Shown piece after piece: positions 36,971 through 48,250 of a DNA stretch of 64,000 nt (within the stretch, counting starts at the first letter, position 1; each line of letters starts with the position of its first letter). The DNA is from Heterobilharzia americana (taxonomy: Eukaryota; Platyhelminthes; Trematoda; Strigeidida; Schistosomatidae), in contig OX104130.1 in the NCBI GenBank assembly GCA_944470555.2, positions 2,976,001 to 3,040,000 on the forward strand, given 5' to 3'. Position numbers and translations under genes: made by a program. The notes beneath the pieces were generated by a model. That model saw only the letters and a list, made by a program, of their open reading frames with translations. It did no database searches and was not told where the DNA came from.

Positions 36971-38690
36971 TCTCCTTTTGTCCCCCAGAGTGAGCTTCGT
37001 TATTTTTAATACATCATAGGGAAGGAAGGAAGTGGTTTTAAAAGCCCAGAGCAAGTCAACTAGCTAGATTTAGGCGATTTGAACTAATTCGGCTTTACGG
37101 GCTGTGGAACTTGTTTGGGTACACCGCTGATGAGCTAGTTCTGCCCTAAACGAGTGCTACAGCCACCCGGTGTTCAGATCCCTCTTTTATGATCAGCTGG
37201 CAGGCAAATTCCACAGAACAGCCTGACTGAGTGGTTTCTATCTGTTTAGTTGTTCACTGGTAGCATATTTCAAAGTAAGTGATGTTCACTCCTTAGTTCT
37301 CGTTGTCGGCATCGTCGACTGATTCGTGCAAGACTGTGGGTGGATAAACGCAAATATTCGTTAAAAAAGCGTTCCCGAAAGCCTCGTCACTTTCCTAAAA
37401 AATGATTTTCCCTCCTTATATTTGCCAGAAAAACTTACCAACTTTCATAATCTCTCGTGACAGAATGTACAAAGGACACAAAGTCAATGAAATATCGTGA
37501 AGTAACCTTAAATGATATACTGGGTCGGCTTCTTCAATGAAATTTTCCGTTGAAATAATAGACTAACAAGTTAGTAATTATCTCAGGCTAGTGTAAAAAT
37601 AGTAATAGGATCAGTCAGTAATGAATAAGCCAATCAAGTTCATGCCTATTCGACATTGAATAAAACTCACACCCCCACATGAACAAATCCACACAAGCAA
37701 TTAAATATACATTACCTCATACAGAGAGGGTGGTAAATACCAGTGGGGAGGGGGGAATCCTCACGTGTGTGACAACCCATTGCTGGACAACGCAGTAATC
37801 AAAGGTATGAAAAGTCAAAGTGATAATCTGTTGAACTAATCAATCATTATTACTACGATGACCATTATGTCAGAGATCTTCGTCACTCATTTCTCCTGTT
37901 GTTATACGCATAACTGAGAAATACAGACAGGCAAAAGCTACACACGCACAGCTAAGTTACGCACGCACACAGGTATGTATGTATGCACATGAGCAGGCAC
38001 GCACACAGCTACATGTTAAAGTCTTGTACACACTAACCTGTATCGCATCTTGCGCCATTTTGAAAAATTAACTAAGCGAAATGGAGTGAAAATTCAAATG
38101 GAACAGATGTCACATTTAACAAAAATTTTTACGCAGTACTTATCATAAAGAAGTGGATATTTTTTAGTAAACTAGAACAAAATATTATTTTTTGCCCCGG
38201 AAAATTACAGGAAATTAAATTTATTCATTATCATAACCAAGTCATTGATACATGTGGAAGTAAATATTGAATGTTTTATTCATTGAAAAAGGAGGAAAGT
38301 TTGAAGATTTTTTTGTTTTGTTCAGTTGACCAACTAATTGATTAACTTGTAAGCAAAATTGTCGGATAATTCGTTAAACTGACAAAAAGTCTTGGAGACA
38401 GCCAGGTAAACTTACATTTTCAATTTTTTTCTTCTATTTTTAATTTACATATATTTGTCATAAATATGTGTAATGGTTAAGTTGGTAGGTGGTTGAGTAG
38501 TTCGACCTAGACATGATCGAATGTATGTAGTGCTATATGGGTACTATTTAGAGTTTCGCACCAGATGGACTTCATCAAGTTGATTGGCACAGAATACTGT
38601 AACGCAGATCGATTACTGACGTTCGATATGGTTAGGAAGTGGGTTTTTTGATGTCAACTGTGTTTTTCCCAATAATAATTGCTAAGCAAC
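36971..38690. other. No recognised feature
   Basis: AT-rich; CA-rich imperfect repeats near 37925-38010. A tRNA-like or SINE remnant may sit at 37080-37210 ('caccgctgatgagctagttctgcc'), resembling 34400-34440, but it is too decayed to classify. Confidence 0.35.
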
Positions 38691-39420
38691 TGCATAACAG
38701 GATGTATTGTGGTGATTCTTATCTTCCCAAAGGGCAGACATGTAGAGATGTGCGGATCCAGATGATGCTTGTCACCAGATAAAATATTAATAATAATAAT
38801 AGCTGTCTACAAGAGTTCAGATACCTATCCATATATCCATATAATGATGTAACACTAACAGGCTTAAAAATCCTACCCAATACAGTATCGTCTTTTTCCT
38901 AGAGTCAAGCAAGGAAGGAAGGAAGGAATAAGGGGATAGGACAATATGTAAATATTGGAAAAACATAGGAATTAATGAAGCGTAAGAGAAGACAGTGAGT
39001 AATGCTAGACAGTCTGAGTTTCCTTAAATGAAAGGTCAAGAGAAAGAATTTCCCGGAAATCAGTAAGGTATAAGGAGACCAAGAAAGATCAAAAGAAAAG
39101 CATAGGCCAAAATGAATCACATTTGATACATTCTCTACAACACAGCCATCTATAAGTCATGAGCTACGGGACTGAAGCAACTTACAAAGGTCTTGTTCAC
39201 ATCCTACACTAAAATTAACCATCTGACATTTGAAGAGACTGGGTAAGAGGCCACTTAAAGAAGACCAGTGACCAATTTCAGTTGGAAAGTAATTAAACTG
39301 AGAACAATCTGAAAAGGAGATAATCAGCATGGATACTGTTAAGGTTGATAAGTCACACAAAAAGAAAGAGGAAACCAAAGGAGAATGAACAGCACTTTGA
39401 GGCATACCGGCTTCATGAAA
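38691..39420 (-). pseudogene. CR1/Jockey-clade LINE, C-terminal RT remnant
   Basis: The minus-strand frames HLRKLRLSSITHCLLLRFIN and YVFPIFTYCPIPLFLPSFLA (39055-38905) resemble the thumb and C-terminal region of CR1-like reverse transcriptases (family pattern ...L..FI.P.FTYC...W). The frame at 39405-39157 lies upstream, and the 3' part (38905-38700) includes 'cttcccaaagggcag'. The catalytic box is absent. The opposite-strand copy at 43985-44310 covers the same 3' part. Confidence 0.6.
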
Positions 39421-40130
39421 GCGGTCAAGTTTAGAGTATGTAACTGTTCAGTGAACTTGAAAGTGGCCTAAAAAGTCTGCCACTATGTGAATCTTCCCTT
39501 GACCATGAAAACATTTTCATAGTTGATATGACAATGGAAAATAATTTATTATTCCGGAATGATAGAAAGTAGTCGGAAAGAATAAAGGCAGAAATACTGA
39601 CTAGAAAATAATAATAATAATGAGAGTGTTACCGAACCTCATCAACTGACATTTCCTGACGCTTTCAACGGTTACACTTTCAGAACGAATTACAGGGATG
39701 AAATTCGTTTTGTTCCAATGTATAAATGTTGAAAATACATTGCTTTTATTTATGTGAAGTGGATTTACTAGCTGAACAAACATACATATACATATATTGG
39801 ACATTTAAATCATCTTGTATGCAACTATATTTGTTTTCGTGGCATGTTCAACTGTTTCATTTTCAAACGTTAGAGTTACTTATTTTGAAAATTGATGAAC
39901 TTTTTAACATGATGATTTTTATCAGTTATTTTTGTCGAGATAATGATGCTATGCGACAAGTTGAAAGTGGAAAAAAGTCATATATGTGAGTAGTTAAGAT
40001 ATAGTTGTATATTTTCTGTTTCTAACCTAAAAATCATTTCGTAAACTGTCACTGTACCTTTCACTGTACACGGAGTATACATAAGTTCAACTGCAGTTAG
40101 AGTGTGTCACTTGTTACACATTTTCAGAAG
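39421..40130. other. No recognised feature
   Basis: Unassigned; possibly more of the decayed LINE on the minus strand near 39421-39600. Confidence 0.3.
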
Positions 40131-40415
40131 GCATCCCTACAGGAACCCATATACCAACAGAGACTGATCAATTCGGTCCAATCAATCACGGCGTAATACA
40201 AGTGAAAACATTTAAACTATACCCGTCAAACAAGAGGTGGCTATCATGACTCACTGGTTTGATGGACAACGCTTCGGCGCTCAGTCCCAGGTTTGAGTCC
40301 TAGTGGAAACAAACTCACCAACTAGGAGGGATATGCATCCAACTGATAAGTCATAAATAAGACGAAACACGTGTCCTGGTTTACATCGCTAGTTACTATC
40401 CATCATTACTGTAAG
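40131..40415 (+). mobile_element. Near full-length family A hammerhead SINE, plus-oriented
   Basis: Plus-oriented, including the 5' body ('ccaacagagactgatcaattcggtccaatcaa'), 'tatacccgtcaaacaag', the tRNA-like head with box B GGTTTGAGTCC (about 40291-40301) and the ribozyme 40333-40382. The ribozyme has CTGATAA (G8 changed to A), GTC/GAC stem II, GAAA, a closed AC/GT stem III and a GUC triplet. One base change from the consensus core. Confidence 0.72.
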
Positions 40416-40504
40416 AAGTGTGTTTCGTTCAATTTATTACTGTCACATACCGGGAAAATAAGTTAAGGGTATATTTTTAAGCATTTTAAAAGATAAGGTT
40501 GTAT

Positions 40505-40835
40505 TTATCATGGACTGACGTCAACTGGAGGAGAACCATTGAAAACCTCGGACGGCTGGATATCTGTTTTGTACTACTGTGGCACTCATAAGCAGTGTGC
40601 ATCCATAACCCCGACAGGGATCGAACTTGGCACCTTCAAGCCTCACTTCCACTACACAATCACTGGGTAAGACGGAGTTCAGGGGTCCACAGTTTTCTAA
40701 TACTCTCAATTTGAGTTATAGCTTGACTATTCACCAAAGTGCTCACTTAGTATCCACTTCATCTCTGACTTGGTTGACCCGACAGATGAATACTACCTTG
40801 CTAATAAAATCTCCATAAACCTCAAACTGCGCTTT
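40505..40835 (-). mobile_element. Hammerhead SINE, family B, decayed
   Basis: Minus-oriented. The start 'tatcatggactgacgtcaactggagg', box B region 'cagggatcgaactt' and tail 'ccacttcatctctgacttggttgaccc' are clear. The ribozyme has lost both conserved halves. Confidence 0.6.
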
Positions 40836-41014
40836 GAAATATCTCTGAATACCTTTTGGAAAATACCTGTGATGTTTGTATGAGTATATACTTGATGATG
40901 GATGGATAAAATTTTTACTGTTTTCAAGAATTTTGAATTGTGTGTATCTGTGTTTTTAAGACTTTTCTGGCCATCCATAAAGAGAATACGGAGAATAGAT
41001 GGTGATAGCAGTGG

Positions 41015-41065
41015 TGAAGCCCTATGTTCCACTAAGAACCCAAGGGACTAATAATAATAATAATA
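41015..41065 (+). mobile_element. RTE 3'-terminal fragment
   Basis: 'gtgaagccctatgttccactaagaacccaaggga' matches the last coding bases of the RTE at 19036-19066, followed by a (TAA)n-type tail ('ctaataataataataat'). An extremely 5'-truncated insertion, as expected from target-primed reverse transcription. Confidence 0.75.
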
Positions 41066-41272
41066 GCAGTGGTGATGAGACAAGGAGAGCGGGGGAGGAA
41101 GCAGAAGGAGAGAGTATTCAAATGATCAAAAACTAGTTTCATCCATTTTTATTTCATGTATAGTTACAGTGATTAACTAAAATATGACTGGCTTTTTGTT
41201 TTCACTCGATAAAACCCCTTCGCTAATGGATAAATTCAGTTCGATACTCAATATTTTTGTTATGAGATAATA

Positions 41273-41460
41273 GTCAAAGTTGAAATGAAAACCTATTTCT
41301 TAATAGGGTTCAAGCTGGCCGCCTCCGAAATTGCAATGAAATTAAAACCTAGTCATCAAACGGGTCCCGTAGCTTAGCTGGTAACCTTGAAAGAGGTTGT
41401 TTGAATCCTGCTGTGAATCGGATCTTCCAATCACCTTGAAACATAACTCTGTATCAGTAA
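41273..41460 (+). mobile_element. Deletion derivative of the tRNA-TIR element
   Basis: 'gttgaaatgaaaacctatttc' resembles the outer left end. 'gggtcccgtagcttagctgg' (box A, 41365-41384), 'gttgtttgaatcctgctg' (box B, 41397-41414) and 'gatcttccaatcacctt' match the right end. The middle is missing. Confidence 0.5.
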
Positions 41461-41504
41461 GACTGTACGGACTAAACCACGGCTATCTCACTCAGTTAAA
41501 CTAC

Positions 41505-41620
41505 TACTTTGGGGTTTATGTGGATGCATACTGTTGATGAGTCCTATACCAGGACGAAACAGCTGGTGTTCAGTCTTTCACCTCCAACTGATGTCAACCT
41601 CTAATGAATACCATTTTAAA
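41505..41620 (+). mobile_element. Family B SINE 3' end with near-intact ribozyme
   Basis: The ribozyme (41525-41575) has TTGATGA (C3 to U), stem II GTCC/GGAC, GAAA (41556-41559) and 'cagctgg'. The tail 'ctccaactgatgtcaacc' and '.atgaatacca' follow. The tRNA-like head is absent. Confidence 0.62.
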
Positions 41621-42064
41621 AATTAATATTTTGTTTATCACACTGAAAAGAAACATGCCTAGTAAGTGGTTATATATGTTTTTCACGAGTGCAGGAAAGG
41701 AGAGAGGTAAGTAGGTAGGTGGGCGGGTAGATACAATAAACTAAGCAATTAAAATTATGGTTCTGTTTTCGAATACTATATGAGTTTTAAGGAACAATTG
41801 AAGTAAAAAGGGAAATTATTCAGTATCAAAAATCGTCAATTTAAGTTGTTTTTACTATATTAAAAAAAACGTTAGTAGAATTAGATTTTAGAAAAAACAA
41901 GAAACGATGGAAAAACAATCGATGAAAGTTTTCAAGAAGGAAGAGAGTAACTATTTAACCTTTATGCCAATGACATTTTGGCAAAGAAAGGGAAACTGTT
42001 GAATAATTTGATCCTAAATAACAACGGGAAACTACGAGCATCAGTTGACAACAACTGGTACCCA

Positions 42065-42245
42065 TTGTACAACAGGTGGCTATCGTTCCTCACTGGTCTT
42101 TGGTCATTGATACTATGGGTTCTGGGTTCAAGTCTAAGTGGGAACACTATCACTCACTGGGATGCACGTACATCCAAATGATGAGTTCTGAATGGGACGA
42201 AACGCGCTGGCTCGATTCCACTGCTAGCCACCATCAAGTACAATA
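42065..42245 (+). mobile_element. Hammerhead SINE, family A, plus-oriented
   Basis: tRNA-like head with box B GGGTTCAAGTC (about 42124-42134), then the ribozyme 42165-42226 with ATGATGA (C3 to A), stem II partly broken, GAAA intact and stem III ACGCGCTGG. The 3' end 'gattccactgctagccacca' is perfect. Confidence 0.68.
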
Positions 42246-42679
42246 CGGAATAACTGGTTATTAGGGGTTTTTTACTTTTATGTACAAGAAGTTAAGCATA
42301 ACTTGCTCAGTCGCCTAATGAAGATGATGTTGGGTCATCTTAGGCAAGTAATTTGATGTATGCTACAAAGCACACTGTGAGTAAATTGTATATGGATATA
42401 TATTTTACAACCAACTTCATGTTCTCACTTGTGGTGGAATACTGAAAGATATCTCTGTGGAATGGTTCTTGTCATGGATCCTTGCACTAATGTTCACGGA
42501 GTCAAAACACCAGAGGAATTTCATCAATCAGCACTAATTACAGTGGTAACACTCAATGTGTTGGTCGAGTTATCTTAAATGGATATAACTGTGGATATAA
42601 AAAAGTAATCTAAACATGTGACTCTGTTAGTGTCTTGTTGTTAGGTACCTGTATCTTTTAATATTAACGTCAGTCAGAG

Positions 42680-43250
42680 AGTCTTGTGAAAGCACTTAAG
42701 CACTGTAAGACTGTTTCGTTCTGATCCAGAACTTCTCAGCAGTACGGTCATATGACCTCGTGAGGAAATGAGCCCAGAACCACCAGATCTTTGGGCAAAC
42801 ATGAAACGCTCCAGCCGATGGGCTAGAAATCTGATGGTCTATATCTCCGCAATCCCATTAGTTTGTGGTACACCGCGACCATCAATCAATACTATCAGTG
42901 AGTAATTATCCCTCGCACGCAAATTTATTGACCCCATAGGTCACAGCTTGTCATAAGAACTTCGGGTTACTTACATCAAAGAGTTTAGAGGTTCTTGAGG
43001 AGTGATGATTTTCAGGGAGGGGGAAGTATTGAAGACCTTCGAACACTAGAGCACCTGTTCCATCCTTTTTTGTGAACTTAAGGGCACCGGACAGCCTTTC
43101 CGTCCCACACTAGGACTTTTTCAGTAATAATATCCCATCCATCAGTAATATCCCATGAATCCACCAGAGTTCGAACTCAAGACCTTCAGTTGTCGCAGTG
43201 AACACATTACCCACTCATTCACTGAGTCTGAGTTCACTGATCCTCAGCTT
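42680..43250 (-). mobile_element. Two family B SINE copies, decayed
   Basis: The first ribozyme (42705-42755) has CTGAGAA (G8 to A) with a perfect five-pair stem II (GTTCT/AGAAC) and GAAA. The second copy (43020-43250) has CTGAAAA, GTCC/GGGAC and 'gaaaggctgtcc'. Its head has box B GAGTTCGAACTC (43164-43175). Tail words lie at 42930-42970. Confidence 0.58.
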
Positions 43251-43984
43251 CCAACTTCAGTCAATCAGAGCCTAATTATGACCATGGTAAGAACAAAGGA
43301 TGGACACTGACTTTTCTTTATCTGTTTATTCATTGACAATATGAAAATTTTTTCTGGCGCTAACCTACCTTTACTCGCTGTATTGACTGACACACTATCC
43401 AAGGAAACATTAGTAGTCATTTCATTTATAAAAAGAGTTTACGTAATCTATGCATTAGTACAGGGGTGGGACACCATACTAAGGCAGGAGGGGGGAGGAA
43501 CACAACCAATTTGACCTTGTTAAATATAACCCATATCCTTCTAAGTTATTTATAGTTCAGATCAGGTTAGGATACAGAGTGAGTATGTTCATAAAAAATA
43601 AAATAATAATTCAGTGAAAATGTATTATATCATTATTTTTCATGTAATAAGATGTCTTTTTTTAAGTGAACGAGAAAATATTGATAATTTTAAGGACATG
43701 GGTGATGAAATAATGGAGGGTTGAACTTATAGTAAAAAACACAAGTAAGAACATTTAAAACTCACCAGTTGAAATGGACTGGTGACTGGAAATAAAAATT
43801 CAACCGTAGCTTTTCGTTCTTTTTTCAGTAAAAAATTCGGTAATTGCTGGGAAGAGGAAAAAAAGTGTTGATCAGGTAAACATTCTGTAAAATGCAATGA
43901 CTTTTCCTGTCAAATTGATTATTATATTAAATGTTCACGGATAGGGAGGGGATGATTATCATACTAAGGAAATTGTGACTGTTT
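43251..43984. other. No recognised feature
   Basis: AT-rich; no feature assigned. Confidence 0.35.
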
Positions 43985-44310
43985 GGTATAACTCAGCCTC
44001 TACTCTTACGTTTCATTAATTCCTATGTTTTTCCAATATTTACATATTGTCCTATCCCCTTATTCCTTCCTTCCTTCCTTGCTTGACTCCAGGAAAAAGA
44101 CGATACTGTATTGGGTAGAATTTTGAGGCTTGTTAGTGTTACATCAATAATGGTGTTGATAAATGGGGTTGTGGATAGGTATCTGAACTCTTGTAGACAG
44201 CTATTATTATTATTGTTAGCATTTTATCTGATGACAAGTATCTTCTGTATCTTCACTTCTCTTCATCTTTGTCCTTTAAGAAGATAAGAATCACTTCAAC
44301 GAGCCTGTTG
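43985..44310 (+). pseudogene. CR1/Jockey-clade LINE 3' end, opposite copy
   Basis: Plus-strand match to the reverse complement of 38690-39000: 'cctatgtttttccaatatttacatattg', the (CCTT)n run, 'gacgatactgtattgggtag' and 'gacagctattattattatt'. The frame LRFINSYVFPIFTYCPIP is repeated. Together with 38691-39420 it forms an inverted pair about 5 kb apart. Confidence 0.65.
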
Positions 44311-44334
44311 TTCTATCTGGAGGTTTGTGGAGAA

Positions 44335-45395
44335 TTAATAATTACTTTTAAGTTGGTATTCATTATGGACTGACATCAGTTGGAGGAATACTGCAAACCT
44401 TGGAACACTGGACAGCTATTCTTTCGTCCTAGTATGGAACTGCTTAGCAGTGCGCACCCATGACCCCGCCAACCAGAGCTCGAGTCCAGGACCTTTGAAT
44501 TCCGTAGCCAGCACGTTACTATTGAGCCACTGAATCAGAATCCAATGGTCCATACTTCCATATTTCCAAGTGATGGCAGCCTATGATGAATACCAACTTG
44601 AAATTCTGTTATTCCTTATTGTATATGATAAATAGCACCACTGTTTATATAGATTTGTAAAATGTTGTACAACCATATCACAGGCTGAGAGTTCTCTACC
44701 TTAAATAAACTTATGGTTCGAATAAAGCGAATATATAATAACAATATTATTATTATTATCATTACTACTAAGAGCTAGATACTGCTTATCTCGGTTTCTA
44801 AATATTTTTCTGTCAAACTGATAAAGGTAGTATTCGTGACGAACCGTCATCACTTGTAGAGCCACTGAAAATCTAGGAGCAGTGAATAGCTATTTCGTCT
44901 CACATTAGGACTCATCATCAACCTCAACAGGGATTGAATTCACGATCTTCAGGTTTTTTTCAGTGAGCGCTGTCAGAATTTCCACTCGTGGATTGAAATT
45001 CACTCGTTTACATTTTCCTACCTCTGTCAATTTGTGATATAGTGCAAAGTTGATACAACACCAACGTTCAGTATTTGTCCTCACATCCGACTTGGTTTAT
45101 GCCACTGACTACAGCTTCTCTTTATAACTTTGGGAAATTTCATCTCGAAGTTCGTCATCAGTAAGCTCTAGATTAATTCAGTTTGAGGGTTTGTGAGGGA
45201 CTTATTGATTTCAAGTCAGTATTCATCACAGACTGATATCAGTTAAAGGAGAGTCATTAAAAACCTGGAAGCAATGGATATCTGTTTCGTCCTAGTATGG
45301 GACCCCTCAGTAGTGAGCACCCAGTCTAGTGTTCCCAGTCTATCAGTGGTTCTACAGTTGACGTCAGCTGGTGACAAATACTGCAGACAATCAAT
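44335..45395 (-). mobile_element. Three successive family B hammerhead SINEs
   Basis: Copies at about 44335-44600, 44825-45160 and 45180-45395, all minus-oriented. Ribozyme 1 (44405-44465) lost CTGANGA (CTAAGCA) but keeps stem II and GUC. Ribozyme 2 (44885-44940) has GATGATGA instead of CTGATGA, with GAAA intact. Ribozyme 3 (45273-45320) has CTGAGGG (A9 to G), a five-pair stem II, GAAA and an AUC-like triplet. Box B of copy 1 is GAGCTCGAGTCC (44477-44488). Confidence 0.65.
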
Positions 45396-45654
45396 CAGGT
45401 ACATGCTCCTACCGATACACGATGACTGATTCTTGTTCTCAATCCTGTTTTGAAGATTGTCAGCTGTGACCAGAATAGCTGGGTGACAAATCCTCCTGTT
45501 TTAGCACTCAGAGACATGTGCTCAACATTCAGGGGACTCAAGTTTTAGGAATTGTGGATAAGCCTTGTCGATGACTTTCAACAAGAACACAACCTGCATC
45601 GAGCACGGCCTCCTATAAACAAAATTATGGTTCAAAATAAAGCAAATTTACTAT

Positions 45655-45865
45655 TTTGTAATCATCCTGATGACGCGTGTTTCTGTCATTTGGGACTGAC
45701 TGATCAGCTGTATGTACCTGCGTCCCAATGAGTGATATTGTTCTCATTGGGACTTGAATCCAATACCCATAGCTTCAAACGCCAAAGCGTTGCCCACTAG
45801 ACCGCTGGTACTGAGGTCGAGGGATTTGACACTGCATAGAAACGGAAAATTTCAAGTACCAAACA
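45655..45865 (-). mobile_element. Hammerhead SINE, family A, with stem II insertion
   Basis: The tRNA-like head is good ('cttcaaacgccaaagcgttgcccactagacc', 45774-45804; box B near 45757-45768). The ribozyme (45665-45725) reads CTGATCA followed by an extra GTCA and GTCCC. GAAAC and GTC are present. Confidence 0.65.
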
Positions 45866-47087
45866 ACAAGCACTATTGTTTTATACTTTCCAGAGCATAA
45901 GTGCAGTTAAGGGTACTTGCAATGTCGAAGGCTTTTCTCTTTGTACTGGTTGGAGTCACTGTTCGAATCCAATCGTCAAAACTTTAGGTGGTCATTTCTC
46001 TTCTGTCGGTATTTTTTCTAGACCATTTATACGAAGAAGGTAATAAACAGTTTAGGAGTTAGATATCAATAACTTAGAAAAAAATCCGATAGTCATTGAC
46101 AGCGACAACTGTCAACTAATTTGACCAAGTGCCACAGACCTTCTCATGGTGACCGTCTTTTGGGCTTTTTTTGGCGTAGTATTCTCGAAACTACCTTAGT
46201 CCATTGAATTTCACTAATTATTGCTCCGGCTTTGTTTCTAATTCTTCCCGCTTTGATGAGCTTGCCTAAGATCTTGATGATGACAGCCAAAATTTTGGGT
46301 GGGATTTGTCACAACTGGTTGGTATGCCTTTAGATTCGTAAGTCTTCCGCCAATTTCTGATGTAGTGATGGGCCGTGTGTAACCTGGAACTGCAACAAAG
46401 TTGTTTATATTCTTCGGTTTCTTGACACCTCTCTGTTCTTCATTGTTTGGTCAGAAGGATGCTTAACTGTCGTATTCCCAGTTGAGTCTCACTGTTAAAT
46501 CCTGAAGTCTTCAGGGATGACTCTGGGGGGGGGGGAAACAACTCTTGGCTCCTTCTGAAGAAGGAATTCCTCGAATTTGGTCATTAGCTGTTTAGACACA
46601 GTTATTTACACCATCCTCTCCGAATTTAGAACTGTCAGTATTTTGGAAGTTTTGCTACGTGACAGCTTCTAGTTTTCATCGGCTAACGTTTTAGTGTCAT
46701 TATGAGCGTCCTCTCAGTGGGGACACTTATGCTGAATATCAACATGGCTTTCTTAATAACCGTGGAAACACACCATCACAGCCTAGCTATAAAAATAAAG
46801 CGGTACTGTAGGCACAAAAAAACAAGAGAAAAATGTCTATGTAGAGTGTGCCTTCATGAAGCCTCTTCATGGTGGATTGTGGTGTGCCATTTGAAAATTA
46901 TGATTTTGTGCTTTAACTTGAGATGATACAGACGGCTCTCATAACATTTGGTACTGACTGAAAGGTGTTACTTTTCCTGCCCCATGGGCTAAGTCCAAAA
47001 CTTACTGATTCATGTAAACATGCTTTCCACCAAGAAGAAACTACAAGTCGTATCCACTATCTTCATGAAATCAAAAGGTCATACTAC
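45866..47087. other. No gene recognised
   Basis: A minus-strand frame of about 50 codons near 46310-46145 is open but unrecognised. A G9 run lies at 46528-46536. Confidence 0.3.
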
Positions 47088-47264
47088 CTTAAAGGTGAAT
47101 GGCACAGTTTGATTCCATTCACTCCATCCATTATATAACTCTGTTTTGTAGTAGTGCTTCAGTGTACGTGTATCCATCTTGGCCTTAGCCTTATCATGGT
47201 CGTAAACATCATCGTATTTATCAAGACATACTTCAACTCCATAGTGAATCTCCATGTTCGACTC
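47088..47264 (-). CDS. Possible internal exon of an unidentified host gene
   Basis: A 177-nt minus-strand segment is bounded by a good acceptor (CCAATACAG before 47264) and a good donor (AAG|GTAGTATG at 47088). It is exactly 59 codons with phase 0 on both sides, from ESNMEIHYG to VPFTFK. Composition is protein-like, with acidic and lysine-rich stretches (YDDVYDHDKAKAK) and aromatic ends (YNGWSEWNQ). No stop interrupts it, and it does not match any repeat in the window. No partner exon, start or stop was found within reach, and the family was not recognised. It could also be the end of a larger open frame (to 47312) rather than an exon. Confidence 0.5.
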
Positions 47265-47514
47265 CTGTATTGGTAAATTCAACGACAGAAGTCCTACCAG
47301 TGATTCTTTCATAATTCACTCTTGGTTACTAGAGAGTTGTAATTTAAGAGGCAGTATTTTCACGGTTAACTTTCTCCAAAGTTGATAGTTTGTTCAGCTA
47401 AACAAGATACATTAATGACATATTTTTAGAGTGATTCATCAAATTTACAGAGTGACTCTAAAAGCCCCCTGGCAACTAGTGAAATCAAAATCAGATGTCT
47501 TTACCTTATGAAAA

Positions 47515-48250
47515 ATAACCGTTCCAACTAGTGGTGGAAATCAGGATACACGTTTCGGCCTATTTGGGACTCACTTATCAAGTGGATGTACCTGCACCCC
47601 AGTGATGTTGTTCCCACTGAGACTCAAACCCAGTACGCATCGCTTCAAACGCCAGTGTCATCCACCAGACCGTGAAGGTACGAGAGCCTCCCACTGTGCG
47701 ACGGGTATGAGTGGGCATTATTTATTGATACGTTTGACTTTCCATTGTTAAACTCGACCAAGTCAATTGATATCTGTTGCCAGTTGGGCTTATGGCAATG
47801 CCTCGATACTGTCTACATATTCATTATGTTATAGTTGAATTGGTGGCTAGCGGTGAAATCCAACCAGCATGTTTCATAGAGGTCGAGCGTTTTGATCCCG
47901 AATAAGGGCGGGAAACTAGAAGTACAATAAACGACCAGTCATACTCGTTATACAAGGGATGCCTCTGGTGTCTCACTAGCCTAGTGGATAACACTTTGGC
48001 GTTTAAAACGGTAGGTAATGGCCAAAACCTCAGTAGGAACACCATCAGTCACTGGGTTGCAGGTTCATCCAGTTGATGAGTGAGCCCCCAATAGGATGAA
48101 ATGAACTGACTGGATTCCGCTGCCAGTCCCCAAGTAACCCACAGCGTAATGGTATTAGGGCAGTATCAAGACATCCACGTAGGAGTCCATCTGCCAACAG
48201 ACGTTGAGCAATTTGACTCAGTATACCAACGAGAAAATTACAGGTACCAG
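47515..48250. mobile_element. Inverted pair of family A SINEs, both with the four-base insertion
   Basis: Minus-oriented copy 47515-47830 and plus-oriented copy 47925-48250. The left ribozyme (47535-47592) reads TTGATAA, GTGA, GTCCC...GGCC and GAAAC with an AUC triplet. The right ribozyme (48068-48122) reads TTGATGA, GTGA, GCCCCC...GGAT and GAAA. Both copies include the body words ('gaagtccatctgccaacag' type) at their 5' or downstream sides. A further family A 3' fragment lies at 47836-47870. Confidence 0.66.

Noticed and set aside
46145..46330. Open minus-strand stretch possibly from an RT
   Set aside because: No RT motif; the lysine/isoleucine-rich composition fits chance in AT-rich DNA.
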